NCBI GenBank assembly: GCA_024235835.1
Contig: JACKLQ010000002.1
Coordinates: 921,001-985,000 of the forward strand
Direction of reading: 5' to 3'
DNA: 64,000 bases
Source: Thiobacillus sp.
Lineage (GTDB): Bacteria; Pseudomonadota; Gammaproteobacteria; Burkholderiales; Thiobacillaceae
Shown here piece after piece: positions 24,835 through 33,140 of the stretch (the stretch's first letter is position 1; each line of letters opens with the position of its first letter). The translations under genes and the position numbers were made by a program. Below the pieces are notes generated by a model, which did not search any database, was not told the origin of the DNA, and saw only the letters and a program-made list of their open reading frames with translations.

Positions 24835-25283
24835 AGTGGGTTACTCGGGAGCGCCCCAAGATCGACCGCATCGCCTGTCCCTGGCTCATCGCCCGCTTCA
24901 TCGATCCGGCGGCGGAATTTCTCTATGTGCCGGCGGACCAGGTGCTGCAGGTGGCTGCGGAAACGGGCGCCACGCCCTATGACATCCCCGGCGTGGAATA
25001 CGGCCATCGCGGCGAGCTATGTAGTTTCGACGCCTTCCTGGACAAGCACGGCCTGGATGAACCGGCCCTGCGCCAACTGGCGGTGATCGTGCGCGGCGCG
25101 GATACGGACCGGCATGGCCTGCACCCCGTGTGCGCCGGCCTCCATGCGGTATCCCTGGGGCTGTCCCAGACCTTTGTCGACGACCACGAGATGCTGGGCT
25201 ACGGCATGGTGATCTACGACGCCCTCTATGCCTGGGTGAAGCAGGGTCAGGGCGAGCGCCACACCTGGAACTATCCAGCCTGA
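24831..25283 (+). CDS. Stand-alone ChrB C-terminal domain protein
   Basis: A 150-residue protein that corresponds only to the ChrB C-terminal domain: WVTRERPKIDRIACPWLIARFIDPAAEFLYVP matches the equivalent stretch of the full-length ChrB. It lacks the N-terminal DNA-binding part. In other operons such short proteins are called ChrB-like or are fused to a rhodanese; here the rhodanese is the preceding, overlapping gene. The Cys in RIACPWL and GELCSF may matter for chromate or metal chemistry. Convergent with the RIO kinase, 5 bp apart. Confidence 0.85.
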   Translation: MKWVTRERPKIDRIACPWLIARFIDPAAEFLYVPADQVLQVAAETGATPYDIPGVEYGHRGELCSFDAFLDKHGLDEPALRQLAVIVRGADTDRHGLHPVCAGLHAVSLGLSQTFVDDHEMLGYGMVIYDALYAWVKQGQGERHTWNYPA

Positions 25284-25288
25284 GCCGG

Positions 25289-26137
25289 CTAGCCCGATTC
25301 CTGCATGCGCAAGCGCCGGGCCGCCTCTTCGGCCCGGGCGTCGTCGATTTCCCGCATCACGCCGTGCAGGTCCACCGGCTTCTTGCTGTGCTCGAAGCGG
25401 CCGGTGAGCTTCACTTCGGGTTGCAGGTCGCCGTGTTCGTATAAGGCCCAGATTTCCTTGCCGTATTCCATCTGCAGCAAATCCGGGGCGAAGCGCCCGA
25501 AATAGTTGCTCAGATTGGCGACGTCCCGCTCCAGCATGGCGCGGGCGTGGTTGTTGCCGGCGGCATCCACCGCCTGGGGCAGGTCGATGATGACCGGGCC
25601 CGTCTTGCCCACCAGGATGTTGTATTCCGACAGGTCGCCATGGATGACTCCGGCGCACAGCATCAGCACCACTTGCCGGAGCAGCGTCTGGAAATGCGCC
25701 AGCGCCTGCTCCGGCGTGAATTCCATGTCATTCAGGCGGGGCGCCGCGTTGCCATCTTCGTCCGTCACCAGTTCCATCAGCAGTACGCCGGCATGGAAGT
25801 TGTAGGGTTTGGGCACGCGCACCCCGGCCCTGGCCAGGCGGTACAAGGCATCGACCTCGGCGTTCTGCCAGGCTTCCTCCTGGGCTTCCCGGCCGTAGCG
25901 GGTGCCCTTCGCCATGGCGCGGGCCTGGCGGCTGTTTCTCACCTTGCGGTTTTCCGTGTAGTCGACGCTCTGGCGGAAGGCGCGCTTGTTGGCCTCCTTG
26001 TAGACCTTGGCGCAGCGCACCTCGTCGCCGCAGCGGACGACGAACACCATCGCCTCCTTGCCGCTCATGAGCTGGCGGATCACGTCGTCGATCAGGCCGT
26101 CTTCCAACAGCGGTAAAAGTCTTTTCGGGATTTTCAT
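25289..26137 (-). CDS. RIO-type serine protein kinase
   Basis: A 282-residue kinase of the RIO1-like bacterial group. It has the nucleotide-binding Lys in RCAKVYKEANKRAFRQ, the catalytic loop GVIHGDLSEYNILV (HGDxxxxN), and the metal-binding IIDLPQAVD. Substrates in bacteria are largely unknown; Pseudomonas PA4780 is a similar example. The start MKIPKRLLPLLEDG at 26137 was chosen over one 20 codons upstream, which has unlikely composition. It is not in an evident operon. Confidence 0.9.
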   Translation of the reverse strand: MKIPKRLLPLLEDGLIDDVIRQLMSGKEAMVFVVRCGDEVRCAKVYKEANKRAFRQSVDYTENRKVRNSRQARAMAKGTRYGREAQEEAWQNAEVDALYRLARAGVRVPKPYNFHAGVLLMELVTDEDGNAAPRLNDMEFTPEQALAHFQTLLRQVVLMLCAGVIHGDLSEYNILVGKTGPVIIDLPQAVDAAGNNHARAMLERDVANLSNYFGRFAPDLLQMEYGKEIWALYEHGDLQPEVKLTGRFEHSKKPVDLHGVMREIDDARAEEAARRLRMQESG

Positions 26138-26330
26138 GGGCGCATTCTGCGCTGCTTGGAGGGAATCAAGGCAAATGGATCGGCGCGGGCAATCCATTCT
26201 GGGGCGCCTATTGTGTAGTTAAGCCTGATCACTGACCCATATACCTGCGCACAAGCCCAGGTGTGCGAGTTTCGGTGGCCGGAGGACTTAACCGCCAACG
26301 TTCCCGGGCCAGGGGCCTGTACGAGGACAA

Positions 26331-27626
26331 CTAACCGGACTGCACGGCTTCCGTGATCCGGGCCACCAGCACCCTGTCAACCCGGTTCCTGTCCATGTCC
26401 ATGACCTCGAAACGCCAGCCTTCCCACTCGAAGTGCTCGGCCATGGCGGGGATGCGCCCCAGCATGTGCATGACGAAACCGCCCAGGGTGTTGTAGGCGT
26501 TCTCCTCCTCGCCGGGCAGGTCCTCGTCAATGTCCAGCTCGTACTTCAGGCGTTCGACGGACACGCTGCCATCCACCAGCCAGGACCCGTCCTCCCGCTG
26601 CACCATGTCTTGTTCATCCGAGGACGGCAGTTCGCCGACAATGGCGGTGAGCACGTCGGTGATGGTGACCAGGCCTTCCACCTCGCCGTACTCGTCCACG
26701 ATGAGGGCAAACTGCATGCGTGCCGTGCGGAAGTTCTCCAGCAACTGGGTGGTGGTCACGCTCTCCGGTACGTAGAGCGGGGCACGCAAGGCAGACTCGA
26801 TGTCCAGGGGCGCGCCTTCCAGGGCGGGCTTGAGCAGGTCGGAGGTGCGCAGCACCCCGACGATGTGCTCCAGCCCATCCCGGCAGACCACGACCCGCTC
26901 GTAGGGACTGTCCGCCAGCAGGCGACGGATCTCCTCTTCCGGATCGACGAGGTCGATCAGGTAGATGTCGCTGCGGTGGGTCATGATGGAGGCGATGCGC
27001 TGCTCATCCAGGCGCAGCACGTTGGAGACGATCTCCTGCTCGCTCTCGTGGAACACCCCCGCTTCAGCCCCCTGTTCCATCAGCACGTTGATCTCGTCGT
27101 CGGTGACCGGCGGCTCGTCCTTGCGCCGCGCCCCCATCAGCCGTAGCAGCAGGCCGGAGGACGAGGACAGCAGCCAGACCAGTGGCCGCGCGCCCCGCGA
27201 GAGGGCGTTCATGGGCCGTGCCACCAGGGAGGCGGTGCCTTCCGGCGCCAGCAGGCCCAGGCGCTTGGGCACCAGTTCCCCCACCACCACGGAGAAGTAG
27301 GTCAGGCCCACCACCACCACGGTCAGGGCGATACCCTGGGCATAAGGCTCCAGAGGGCCAAATCCGTACAACCAGGCCGCCAGGGGATCAGCCAGGGCGG
27401 TTTCGCCGATGGCGCCGCTGAGGATGCCCACGGAGGTGATGCCCACCTGGATGGTGGAGAGGAAATTGGAGGGGTCGCCATGCAGGGCCAGGGCAGATTC
27501 GGCGCCCGGGCTGCCGTCTTCGGCGAGGCGTTGCAGGCGGGATTTGCGGGAGGAGACGACGGCGATCTCGGACATGGCGAAAACGCCATTGAGGAGGATC
27601 AGGAACAGCAGTAACGCTATATCCAT
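26331..27626 (-). CDS. HlyC/CorC-family DUF21-CBS membrane protein
   Basis: A 431-residue protein of the UPF0053/YfjD type. Order: N-terminal DUF21 membrane domain (TM helices at about 1-22, 55-80, 90-115, 125-150), a CBS pair at about 200-330, and a C-terminal CorC_HlyC domain ending in FEVMDMDRNRVDRVLVARI. The family is implicated in Mg2+ or Co2+ efflux or tolerance, and MpfA-like members export magnesium. Single gene with its own upstream region. Confidence 0.9.
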   Translation of the reverse strand: MDIALLLFLILLNGVFAMSEIAVVSSRKSRLQRLAEDGSPGAESALALHGDPSNFLSTIQVGITSVGILSGAIGETALADPLAAWLYGFGPLEPYAQGIALTVVVVGLTYFSVVVGELVPKRLGLLAPEGTASLVARPMNALSRGARPLVWLLSSSSGLLLRLMGARRKDEPPVTDDEINVLMEQGAEAGVFHESEQEIVSNVLRLDEQRIASIMTHRSDIYLIDLVDPEEEIRRLLADSPYERVVVCRDGLEHIVGVLRTSDLLKPALEGAPLDIESALRAPLYVPESVTTTQLLENFRTARMQFALIVDEYGEVEGLVTITDVLTAIVGELPSSDEQDMVQREDGSWLVDGSVSVERLKYELDIDEDLPGEEENAYNTLGGFVMHMLGRIPAMAEHFEWEGWRFEVMDMDRNRVDRVLVARITEAVQSG

Positions 27627-27966
27627 AGAAAGCCGCCCATGGGCTGGCAGGCATGCTGCCCGGGAGTCGAGGTGGGGCGGATTCTAGCATCGTGCCCACG
27701 GGGGCTCGGTCGCTGTGGCCGTTCTATTGGACTCGCTCCAAGGGGATGCCGTGCACGACGGCCGACTGCAGGTTACGTACAGGTGGGGCCAGACTGCCCA
27801 GGAGTTTCATTGCAGGAACTCCTCCAAGCTGCGCCCCGCAGAAGCGGATCGAGCGGTTGTGGGCGTGCACTTGTTGCTACCCTGCCCGAGAACGAGGATG
27901 GTTCTATCGCGCTGGCCGTGCGAAGGACTTGTTCAGTTGCGGATTGGGTGCCCGGGCAGAAGTTGT

Positions 27967-27995
27967 TTGCTATTCGGTGCAATAAAGAGGATAGT
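27967..27995 (+). promoter_or_regulatory. Probable sigma70 promoter of cspA
   Basis: TTGCTA (27967-27972), a 17-bp spacer, and GATAGT (27990-27995). Transcription from about 28002 would give a leader of near 140 nt, similar in length to long leaders of cold-shock genes. Confidence 0.45.
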
Positions 27996-28099
27996 GCGCG
28001 CACGATTTTCAAGTAGTGCTGTTGTTGTCTGGTTCAGTACCCGCGCTTCCGCGGTATTTCCCCGCTTCATTCCTACGCTGTCTTGACCTTCGTCCCCAC

Positions 28100-28116
28100 G
28101 GGGCTTGCCCCATTTT
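28100..28116 (+). terminator. Attenuator-like hairpin in cspA leader
   Basis: GGGG-CTTG-CCCC (28100-28111) followed by ATTTTT and a second T5 run, 25 bases before the cspA start. It has the form of a weak intrinsic terminator placed inside the leader, where cold-shock protein could melt it. Confidence 0.45.
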
Positions 28117-28140
28117 TGTTATTTTTAGGAAGTTCAAGTC

Positions 28141-28347
28141 ATGGCAACAGGTATTGTGAAGTGGTTCAACGAATCCAAAGGTTTCGGTTTCATCTCCCCC
28201 GAGGAAGGCGGCGATGATCTCTTCGCCCATTTCTCCGCGATCCAGAGCCAAGGGTTCAAGACCCTGGCCGAAGGTCAGCGCGTCACCTTCGAAGTGACCA
28301 AGGGCCCCAAGGGCCTGCAGGCGACCAACATCCGCGCCGCCGACTAA
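28141..28347 (+). CDS. cspA: Cold-shock domain protein CspA-like
   Basis: A 68-residue OB-fold RNA chaperone with RNP1 (GFGFISPEE) and RNP2 (DDLFAHFS) motifs. It begins ATGIVKWFNESK, standard for the family. It melts RNA secondary structure and acts as antiterminator. The long structured leader suggests temperature or growth-dependent control. Confidence 0.95.
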   Translation: MATGIVKWFNESKGFGFISPEEGGDDLFAHFSAIQSQGFKTLAEGQRVTFEVTKGPKGLQATNIRAAD

Positions 28348-28358
28348 GTGGCAAGGCA

Positions 28359-28380
28359 GGCATGGCCTGGCGGCCATGCC
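28359..28380 (+). other. 9-bp stem-loop after cspA
   Basis: GGCATGGCC-TGGC-GGCCATGCC forms a perfect 9-bp stem directly after the cspA stop. No T-run follows, so it may protect the 3' end of the mRNA. Confidence 0.5.
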
Positions 28381-28443
28381 ACAAACGACATTCAGGGATG
28401 TGTGGTCGGGTGCAAGCCTGACCGCTCTCCTGCGAGTTACATA

Positions 28444-28465
28444 CCCGGCGCAGGCCGGGTTTTTT
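28444..28465 (+). terminator. Intrinsic terminator between cspA and infA
   Basis: CCCGGC-GCAG-GCCGGG followed by six T. It would end the cspA transcript 27 bases before the IF-1 gene, or attenuate read-through into it. Confidence 0.8.
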
Positions 28466-28492
28466 ATTTCCACTTTTCCTGGAGGTACGGCC

Positions 28493-28759
28493 ATGGCCAA
28501 GGAAGAACTTCTTGAAATGAACGGCGTGGTGACGGAAGTGCTGCCTGACGCACGTTTTCTGGTCACCCTGGATAACGGACACACCCTGGTGGCGTACAGC
28601 GCGGGCAAGATGCGCAAACACAATATCCGCATCCTGGCGGGTGACAAGGTGTCCCTGGAGCTTTCCCCTTATGACCTGAGCAAGGCGCGCATCACCTACC
28701 GCCATATCGAAAACCGCGGTCCTGCCACGCCGCGGCCGCGCCCGCAGCGCAGGCACTGA
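28493..28759 (+). CDS. infA: Translation initiation factor IF-1 (extended variant)
   Basis: An 88-residue S1/OB-fold protein matching IF-1 (MAKEELLEMNGVVTEVLPDARFLVTLDNGH, then KMRKHNIRILAGDKVSLELSPYDLSKARITYR). Typical IF-1 is 72 residues; this one has a 15-residue Pro/Arg/His-rich tail. It is probably the second infA copy that betaproteobacteria often carry outside the ribosomal-protein operon. IF-1 occupies the ribosomal A site at initiation. It has the RBS GGAGG 8 bases upstream. Confidence 0.92.
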   Translation: MAKEELLEMNGVVTEVLPDARFLVTLDNGHTLVAYSAGKMRKHNIRILAGDKVSLELSPYDLSKARITYRHIENRGPATPRPRPQRRH

Positions 28760-28777
28760 TTGCAGGTGAAGGGAGTC

Positions 28778-29449
28778 ATGCCCGGCTACGAGGTCAAATA
28801 CCAGCAAATTGCCGTGGCCGGGGGAGACGATCTGGTAATACGTTGTCTGCTGGATCGGCAGCAATATTCCGATCCCCTCGGCGAGGCCGAAGCGGCAGGC
28901 ATTTCCCCCGCCAACTGGCCATTGTTTGGCCAGGTCTGGCCGTCGGCGCGCAAGCTTGCCGACCTGATGCAGGTGTGGGATCTGGGGGGGCGCCACGTGC
29001 TGGAAATCGGCTGTGGCCTGGGCTTGGCCAGCCTGGTGGTCCATCGTCGCCTGGGCGACGTCACGGCCAGCGATTGCCACCCGCTGGTGGAGGCATTCCT
29101 GCAGGCCAATCTGCTGTTGAACCAGTTGCCGGCCATGAAATACCTGACGGGCAACTGGGGGCGCGAAAACCCGGTGTTGGGCGAATTCGATCTGATCATC
29201 GGCAGCGATGTGCTCTACGAGCGCAGCCACCCCGAGCAATTGGCTGGCTTTATCCAGGCCCATGCGGCACAACGGGCCGAAGTCCTGATCATCGATCCCA
29301 ACCGGGGCAACCGGAGCAGTTTCAACCGATGCATGTCCGGTTACGGCTATTCCCTGACGGAAACCCTTCTTGACGCGCCCCTGGCGGGGCACATCCCCTA
29401 CAAGGGCCGCTTGTTGCACTACAGCCGGGGCATGCCCGGCACGCAGTGA
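28778..29449 (+). CDS. Class I SAM-dependent methyltransferase (Methyltransf_16-like)
   Basis: A 223-residue methyltransferase. SAM motif I is VLEIGCGLGLASLVVHRR, followed by ASDCHPLVEAFLQANLLLN, and FDLIIGSDVLYE as motif IV/post-motif. It resembles the lysine-methyltransferase-like METTL21 group; a protein substrate is possible but not shown. The ATG at 28778 was chosen for its GAAGGGAG ribosome-binding site. Confidence 0.8.
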   Translation: MPGYEVKYQQIAVAGGDDLVIRCLLDRQQYSDPLGEAEAAGISPANWPLFGQVWPSARKLADLMQVWDLGGRHVLEIGCGLGLASLVVHRRLGDVTASDCHPLVEAFLQANLLLNQLPAMKYLTGNWGRENPVLGEFDLIIGSDVLYERSHPEQLAGFIQAHAAQRAEVLIIDPNRGNRSSFNRCMSGYGYSLTETLLDAPLAGHIPYKGRLLHYSRGMPGTQ

Positions 29450-29464
29450 AGTATCGGCTGGGAC

Positions 29465-30274
29465 TCAGGCCGGCGTGCTGAAGCCCAGGTCCGCCTCCAG
29501 GGGCCTGGCAGGGTAGTGGAAATGCACCGGGCCGTCCGGCTCGGCGTGGAGGAACTGGTGCACGAAGGGGTCACCGGACCCGATGATCTCCTCCGTGGGG
29601 CCCTGGGCCACGATCCTGCCGTCCGAGAGGAAGTACACGTAGTCCACCACCTTCAGGGACTCCGAAACATCGTAGGTCACCACGATGGAGGTGGTGTCCA
29701 GGCTGTCATTCAAGCGCCGCAGCAGCTTGGCGATGACATTGAGGGAGATGGGGTCCAGGCCGGCGAAGGGCTCGTCGTACATGATGAGCATGGGGTCCAG
29801 GGCGATGGCCCGGGCCAGGGCCACGCGGCGTTCCATGCCGCCCGACAGTTCCTTGGGCATGAGCTTGTGGGCGCCCCTCAGGCCCACGGCATGGAGCTTC
29901 ATCAGCACCATGTCGCGGATCATCTCCTCCGGCAGATCCGTGTGCTCCCGCATGGGAAAGGCGATGTTCTCGTAGGTGGACAGATCACTGAACAAGCCGC
30001 TCACCTGGAACATGACGCCCATCTTCCGGCGCAGCCTGTAAAGGCCGTCGGTGTCCAGGGCGTGCACATCCTCACCATCCACCAGCACCTGGCCCTTCTC
30101 GGGCCGCAGTTGGCCCATGATGAGCTTCAGCAGGGTGGACTTGCCGCAGCCGCTGGCCCCCAGCACCGCCACCTTCTTGCCCCGGGGGATGGATAGGTTG
30201 ATGCCATCCAGAATCTTGCGGTTCTCGTAGGAGAAATGCAGGTCGCGGATTTCGACGACGTTTTCGCCGGACAA
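29465..30274 (-). CDS. Orphan MlaF-like ABC transporter ATPase with altered H-loop
   Basis: A 269-residue ABC ATPase resembling MlaF of the phospholipid-trafficking Mla system. It has Walker A GASGCGKST (Lys45), Q-loop Gln90, signature LSGGMERR, and Walker B LIMYDEP with Glu168. The H-loop histidine is replaced by Tyr201 (VVTYDVSES, codon TAC), where relatives have THD. No permease (MlaE), MlaD or MlaC genes lie beside it. Loss of the switch His usually slows ATP hydrolysis, so it may work with a distant permease or be altered in activity. Confidence 0.82.
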   Translation of the reverse strand: MSGENVVEIRDLHFSYENRKILDGINLSIPRGKKVAVLGASGCGKSTLLKLIMGQLRPEKGQVLVDGEDVHALDTDGLYRLRRKMGVMFQVSGLFSDLSTYENIAFPMREHTDLPEEMIRDMVLMKLHAVGLRGAHKLMPKELSGGMERRVALARAIALDPMLIMYDEPFAGLDPISLNVIAKLLRRLNDSLDTTSIVVTYDVSESLKVVDYVYFLSDGRIVAQGPTEEIIGSGDPFVHQFLHAEPDGPVHFHYPARPLEADLGFSTPA

Positions 30275-30525
30275 CTTGGGCTCCCTTCAGGATGAGATTG
30301 CGTGGGCCAGTCTGGCGGCCCACGCGCAATGAGGGCGAAGTTATGCGGCTCGACTGGCGTGGTCAAGCCAAGATCGTTTGCTGTACGAACTGTCCGCCAT
30401 GCCGCACCAAGCCTTATGTACAAAAATATATGAAATTAATGATCAACTAATAATGTTGATGGGTCGGATTGGGCGGGAGTAGGTTGTGCCCCCCGCCCAC
30501 ACACACGAGTATGAGGAGACACCCG

Positions 30526-31305
30526 ATGAACCCGAAGAAAATTGTGACTGTCATGGGTGCTGTTGCCGCCTTTGCCATGGCAGCGCAGGTTTCCGCCGAA
30601 GGCAACCGTTACAACTATGAGCGTTTCTACCAACGCGAGATCAGCGTGTCCGAGGCCTACCTGGCCATGGAGCACAGCAAGGATTATCGTCGTCACCCCA
30701 GGACAGCAAAACCTGTGCTTATTGATGTGCGCTCGTTGCGTGAATACGCCTCCGGACACCCGGAAGATGCCTATAACGTGCCTTTCCCCTCAGTCAGCGG
30801 CATGCCAGTTCCTGCTGGACAGCCCCCTGAGCCAGCTCAGGACCCTGCCAAGCTTTACGATGAGGTCTACCGCATCGTAAATGGCAACCTGGATACCCCC
30901 GTCATGCTGCTGTGTCGTACCGGTTCACGCAGCGTGAGGGCTGGCAATATACTTGCCAACCCGGACTCGAACCCGGCAACCGTGGGAAAGCTTCCGTTTA
31001 CGAATGTGATGAACATCTGGGAGGGCTTCGTTGGCCAATACCGTTACGCAATGACAAGTGGCGGAGATATTGTCGAGCCCCATGGAAAGCTAGATTTGAA
31101 CAACAATAGCGAACATGACACCAACGCTGATGGGATAGACGATGACTACCCGGATGTTCATACACTGACTAAAGATGCCAACCCCGACAAGGATGGCTGG
31201 CGCAACTTCGCCGCCTTGCCCTGGACCACGAAGATTCAAAAGCCCCTGGCCTACGAACGTAACTCGGGCGCGTACAAGGCATTAAACCTGACCCCCGTGC
31301 AGTAA
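30526..31305 (+). CDS. Periplasmic rhodanese with calcium-binding-like loops
   Basis: A 259-residue exported protein; the signal peptide is residues 1-24, cleaved near QVSA-EG. The rhodanese domain covers about 40-180, with the active loop LLCRTGSRSVRAG (Cys130). The C-terminal part has two Asp-rich loops, DTNADGIDDD (198-207) and DANPDKDGW (217-225), of the DxNxDG type that binds Ca2+ in EF-hand or thrombospondin type 3 repeats. Lower GC than its neighbours. It is isolated and followed by a strong hairpin. A role in periplasmic sulfur transfer is inferred. Confidence 0.82.
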   Translation: MNPKKIVTVMGAVAAFAMAAQVSAEGNRYNYERFYQREISVSEAYLAMEHSKDYRRHPRTAKPVLIDVRSLREYASGHPEDAYNVPFPSVSGMPVPAGQPPEPAQDPAKLYDEVYRIVNGNLDTPVMLLCRTGSRSVRAGNILANPDSNPATVGKLPFTNVMNIWEGFVGQYRYAMTSGGDIVEPHGKLDLNNNSEHDTNADGIDDDYPDVHTLTKDANPDKDGWRNFAALPWTTKIQKPLAYERNSGAYKALNLTPVQ

Positions 31306-31760
31306 CGCCCTGATCGTCTACCTGGTCTTTTGCAGTGATGGGGCTAGGTTTATGCAATGGAAACCCCCGTCCGACCGACGGGGGTTTCCATCTCTCAAGC
31401 CATGAGAACTGTCTCTGGCAAGTGGACTCATATTGCACTTTTAAAGTGTCGCACGCCCAACGTGTTGTCGGGCCAATTTACATCGACTGAGGCGATTACT
31501 TCGTAGCGGCAGGCTTCAGTGTCAGCGCCGATGCTCCCCGCATACCATAAAAAGATTCAATAAACACCTCCTCCGCTGACGCAAAGCCGCTTCCCGACTG
31601 GGCAGGCGTGGCATCGTGACCTGGTTGTTGAACATTCCCCGGGGGCGGTCTGGCTGTATGGGCATGAATAGTGCGTAACCAAGACCCAGACCATAACGAT
31701 TCACTCTTTCACGCTTAATCGCGGCCGCCTGGCAGCCGCCAATACGATGAGGAGGCTGAC
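31306..31760. other. Gene-poor 455-bp region
   Basis: Contains the terminator hairpin at 31358-31390. The rest (31391-31745) shows no open frame with credible codon use, no repeat and no recognised RNA. It is lower in GC than the surrounding genes and may hold remnants of a lost gene. Confidence 0.5.
31358..31390. terminator. Strong stem-loop terminator after the rhodanese gene
   Basis: TGGAAACCCCCGTC and GACGGGGGTTTCCA are perfect 14-bp arms around CGACC. There is a T3 in the right arm but no long U-run after it, and the A/T symmetry lets it work in either direction. Confidence 0.7.
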
Positions 31761-31958
31761 ATGAACCCACTTGACATTGCTCTATCCCACATTGCCCATG
31801 GCACCAGCTATTCATGGGATCTGACCACCCTGATCAGCCTGGGGGTCAGCGTTTCGCCCCAGTTGAGGCAGAGGATGCTGGCCGGCGCGACCACCCAGAA
31901 AGACGCCGATCAGCTGCGCGCCCTCTTGCGCAAGCAGTCCAGGAATCGCACCAGCTGA
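31761..31958 (+). CDS. Small protein of unknown function (65 aa)
   Basis: Begins 7 bases after the strong ribosome-binding site GAGGAGG. The N-terminal half is moderately hydrophobic (LDIALSHIAHGTSYSWDLTTLISLGVSVS). The C-terminal half is basic and helical (LRQRMLAGATTQKDADQLRALLRKQSRNR). No family recognised. The gene ends 5 bases before the end of the convergent ovoB gene. The ribosome-binding site and codon use support a real gene. Confidence 0.5.
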   Translation: MNPLDIALSHIAHGTSYSWDLTTLISLGVSVSPQLRQRMLAGATTQKDADQLRALLRKQSRNRTS

Positions 31959-31963
31959 GCCAT

Positions 31964-33133
31964 TCAGCCCAATGCCTGGCCCAGGCGATCCAGGGCCATA
32001 CCCAACTCACTCCTGGGCAGGGCCACGTTCATCCGCATGAATCCGCTTCCCTCGGGCCCGAACTGGGTGCCGGGACTCAGGCCCAGGCCTGAGTCGACAA
32101 GGCGCTGGCGCAAAGCAGCATCGTCCAAACCCAACTCCCTGCAATCCAGCCACAGGAGGAAGGTGGCTTCCGGGCCTGTGCATTTCACCCGGGGCAACTG
32201 CTCTGCTATGTAGGCACAGGTCAGCCCGACGTTCCCCTTCAGGTAGTCCAGCAGGGCCGCCAGCCAGGGTTCGCCTTCCCGGTACGCCGCCTTCAGTGCC
32301 GTGAGGCCGAACAGGTTGGGGCCTTCCAGGTGGAGCCTGTGAACGGCGTCGTGGAGCCTTGCCCGCAGGCCGGGGTCGGGGGTGATGGCATAGGAGGTAT
32401 TGAGGCCGGCGATGTTGAAGGTCTTGCCCGGGGAGTTGAGGGTAATGGTGCGTGCGGCCAGGTCCGGATTGAGACTGGCGATGGGTAAGTGCTTGCTTCC
32501 GGGGAAGACCAGGTCGGCGTGGATTTCGTCGCTGATGAGGGTGAGATCGTGGTGGGCGCAGATTGCACCCAGGCGTTCCAGTTCCTCCCGCCGCCAGACC
32601 CGGCCGCCGGGGTTGTGGGGACTGCAAAGCTGGAGCAGGCGCGTATCCGGGGTGATGGCCGCTTCCAGTTGCTCGAAATCCATTTCATGGCGCCCATCCA
32701 GCCAGCGAAGGGGATTGCGGATGACCTGGCGGTCGTTGCGCTCGGCGCTTTCGAAGATGGGGTTGTAGACCGGGGGCTGCACCACCACCGATGCACCAGG
32801 AAGAGTGAGTGCCTGCACACATAGGTCCAGGCTGGGCACCACGCCCGGAAGCAGGGTGATCCATTCCTTTTCCACCCGCCAGCCGTGGCGGCGCCATTGC
32901 CAGTCCATGATGGCCTCGAAAACGGCGGCATCCGCCAGGGTGTAGCCGTAGATGGGGTGGGCCACTCGTTCCGCCAGGGCCTGTTGCACGCAGGGTGGGG
33001 CGGCGAAGTCCATGTCCGCCACCCAGAGGGGCATCACGTCCTTGCGTCCGAACTTCACCCGCCGCAGGCCGTACTTGACGCTGTGGCTGTCCAGGCGGGA
33101 GATGGGGGTGTCGAAGTCGAAGCTGGAACGCAA
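31964..33133 (-). CDS. ovoB: PLP-dependent C-S lyase, probable OvoB (PatB/MalY-like)
   Basis: A 389-residue fold-type I PLP enzyme of the MalY/PatB group. It has PLWVADMDFAAPP near the N-terminus, the NPGG loop (CSPHNPGGRVW), SDEIHADLVF, and the PLP Lys in NSPGKTFNIAGL (about residue 236). Members cleave cystathionine-like C-S bonds. The gene starts 7 bases after ovoA ends. In ovothiol synthesis OvoB is a PLP lyase that cleaves the sulfoxide made by OvoA, so that role is likely here. Without the context it would be called cystathionine beta-lyase. Confidence 0.82.
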   Translation of the reverse strand: MRSSFDFDTPISRLDSHSVKYGLRRVKFGRKDVMPLWVADMDFAAPPCVQQALAERVAHPIYGYTLADAAVFEAIMDWQWRRHGWRVEKEWITLLPGVVPSLDLCVQALTLPGASVVVQPPVYNPIFESAERNDRQVIRNPLRWLDGRHEMDFEQLEAAITPDTRLLQLCSPHNPGGRVWRREELERLGAICAHHDLTLISDEIHADLVFPGSKHLPIASLNPDLAARTITLNSPGKTFNIAGLNTSYAITPDPGLRARLHDAVHRLHLEGPNLFGLTALKAAYREGEPWLAALLDYLKGNVGLTCAYIAEQLPRVKCTGPEATFLLWLDCRELGLDDAALRQRLVDSGLGLSPGTQFGPEGSGFMRMNVALPRSELGMALDRLGQALG

Positions 33134-33140
33134 AGCCGTC

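Larger units (their letters stand above)
27627..28140 (+). other. Gene-poor 514-bp region ahead of cspA
   Basis: No convincing coding sequence: open frames here have atypical composition and no ribosome-binding sites. The last 140 bases are probably the long cspA leader. A 7-bp inverted repeat (AGGAGTT...AACTCCT) at about 27799-27822 and a hairpin CCGCG-CTTC-CGCGG at 28041-28054 are the only other structures I see. Base composition is lower in GC than in genes nearby. Confidence 0.5.

Noticed and set aside
25289..26197. Upstream start at 26197 for the RIO kinase
   Set aside because: The extra 20 residues are unlike family N-termini; the MKIPKRLL start is more natural.
27653..28086. Open frames of about 110-123 codons upstream of cspA
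   Set aside because: Poor codon use, no ribosome-binding site, overlapping in all frames; better explained as leader and spacer DNA.
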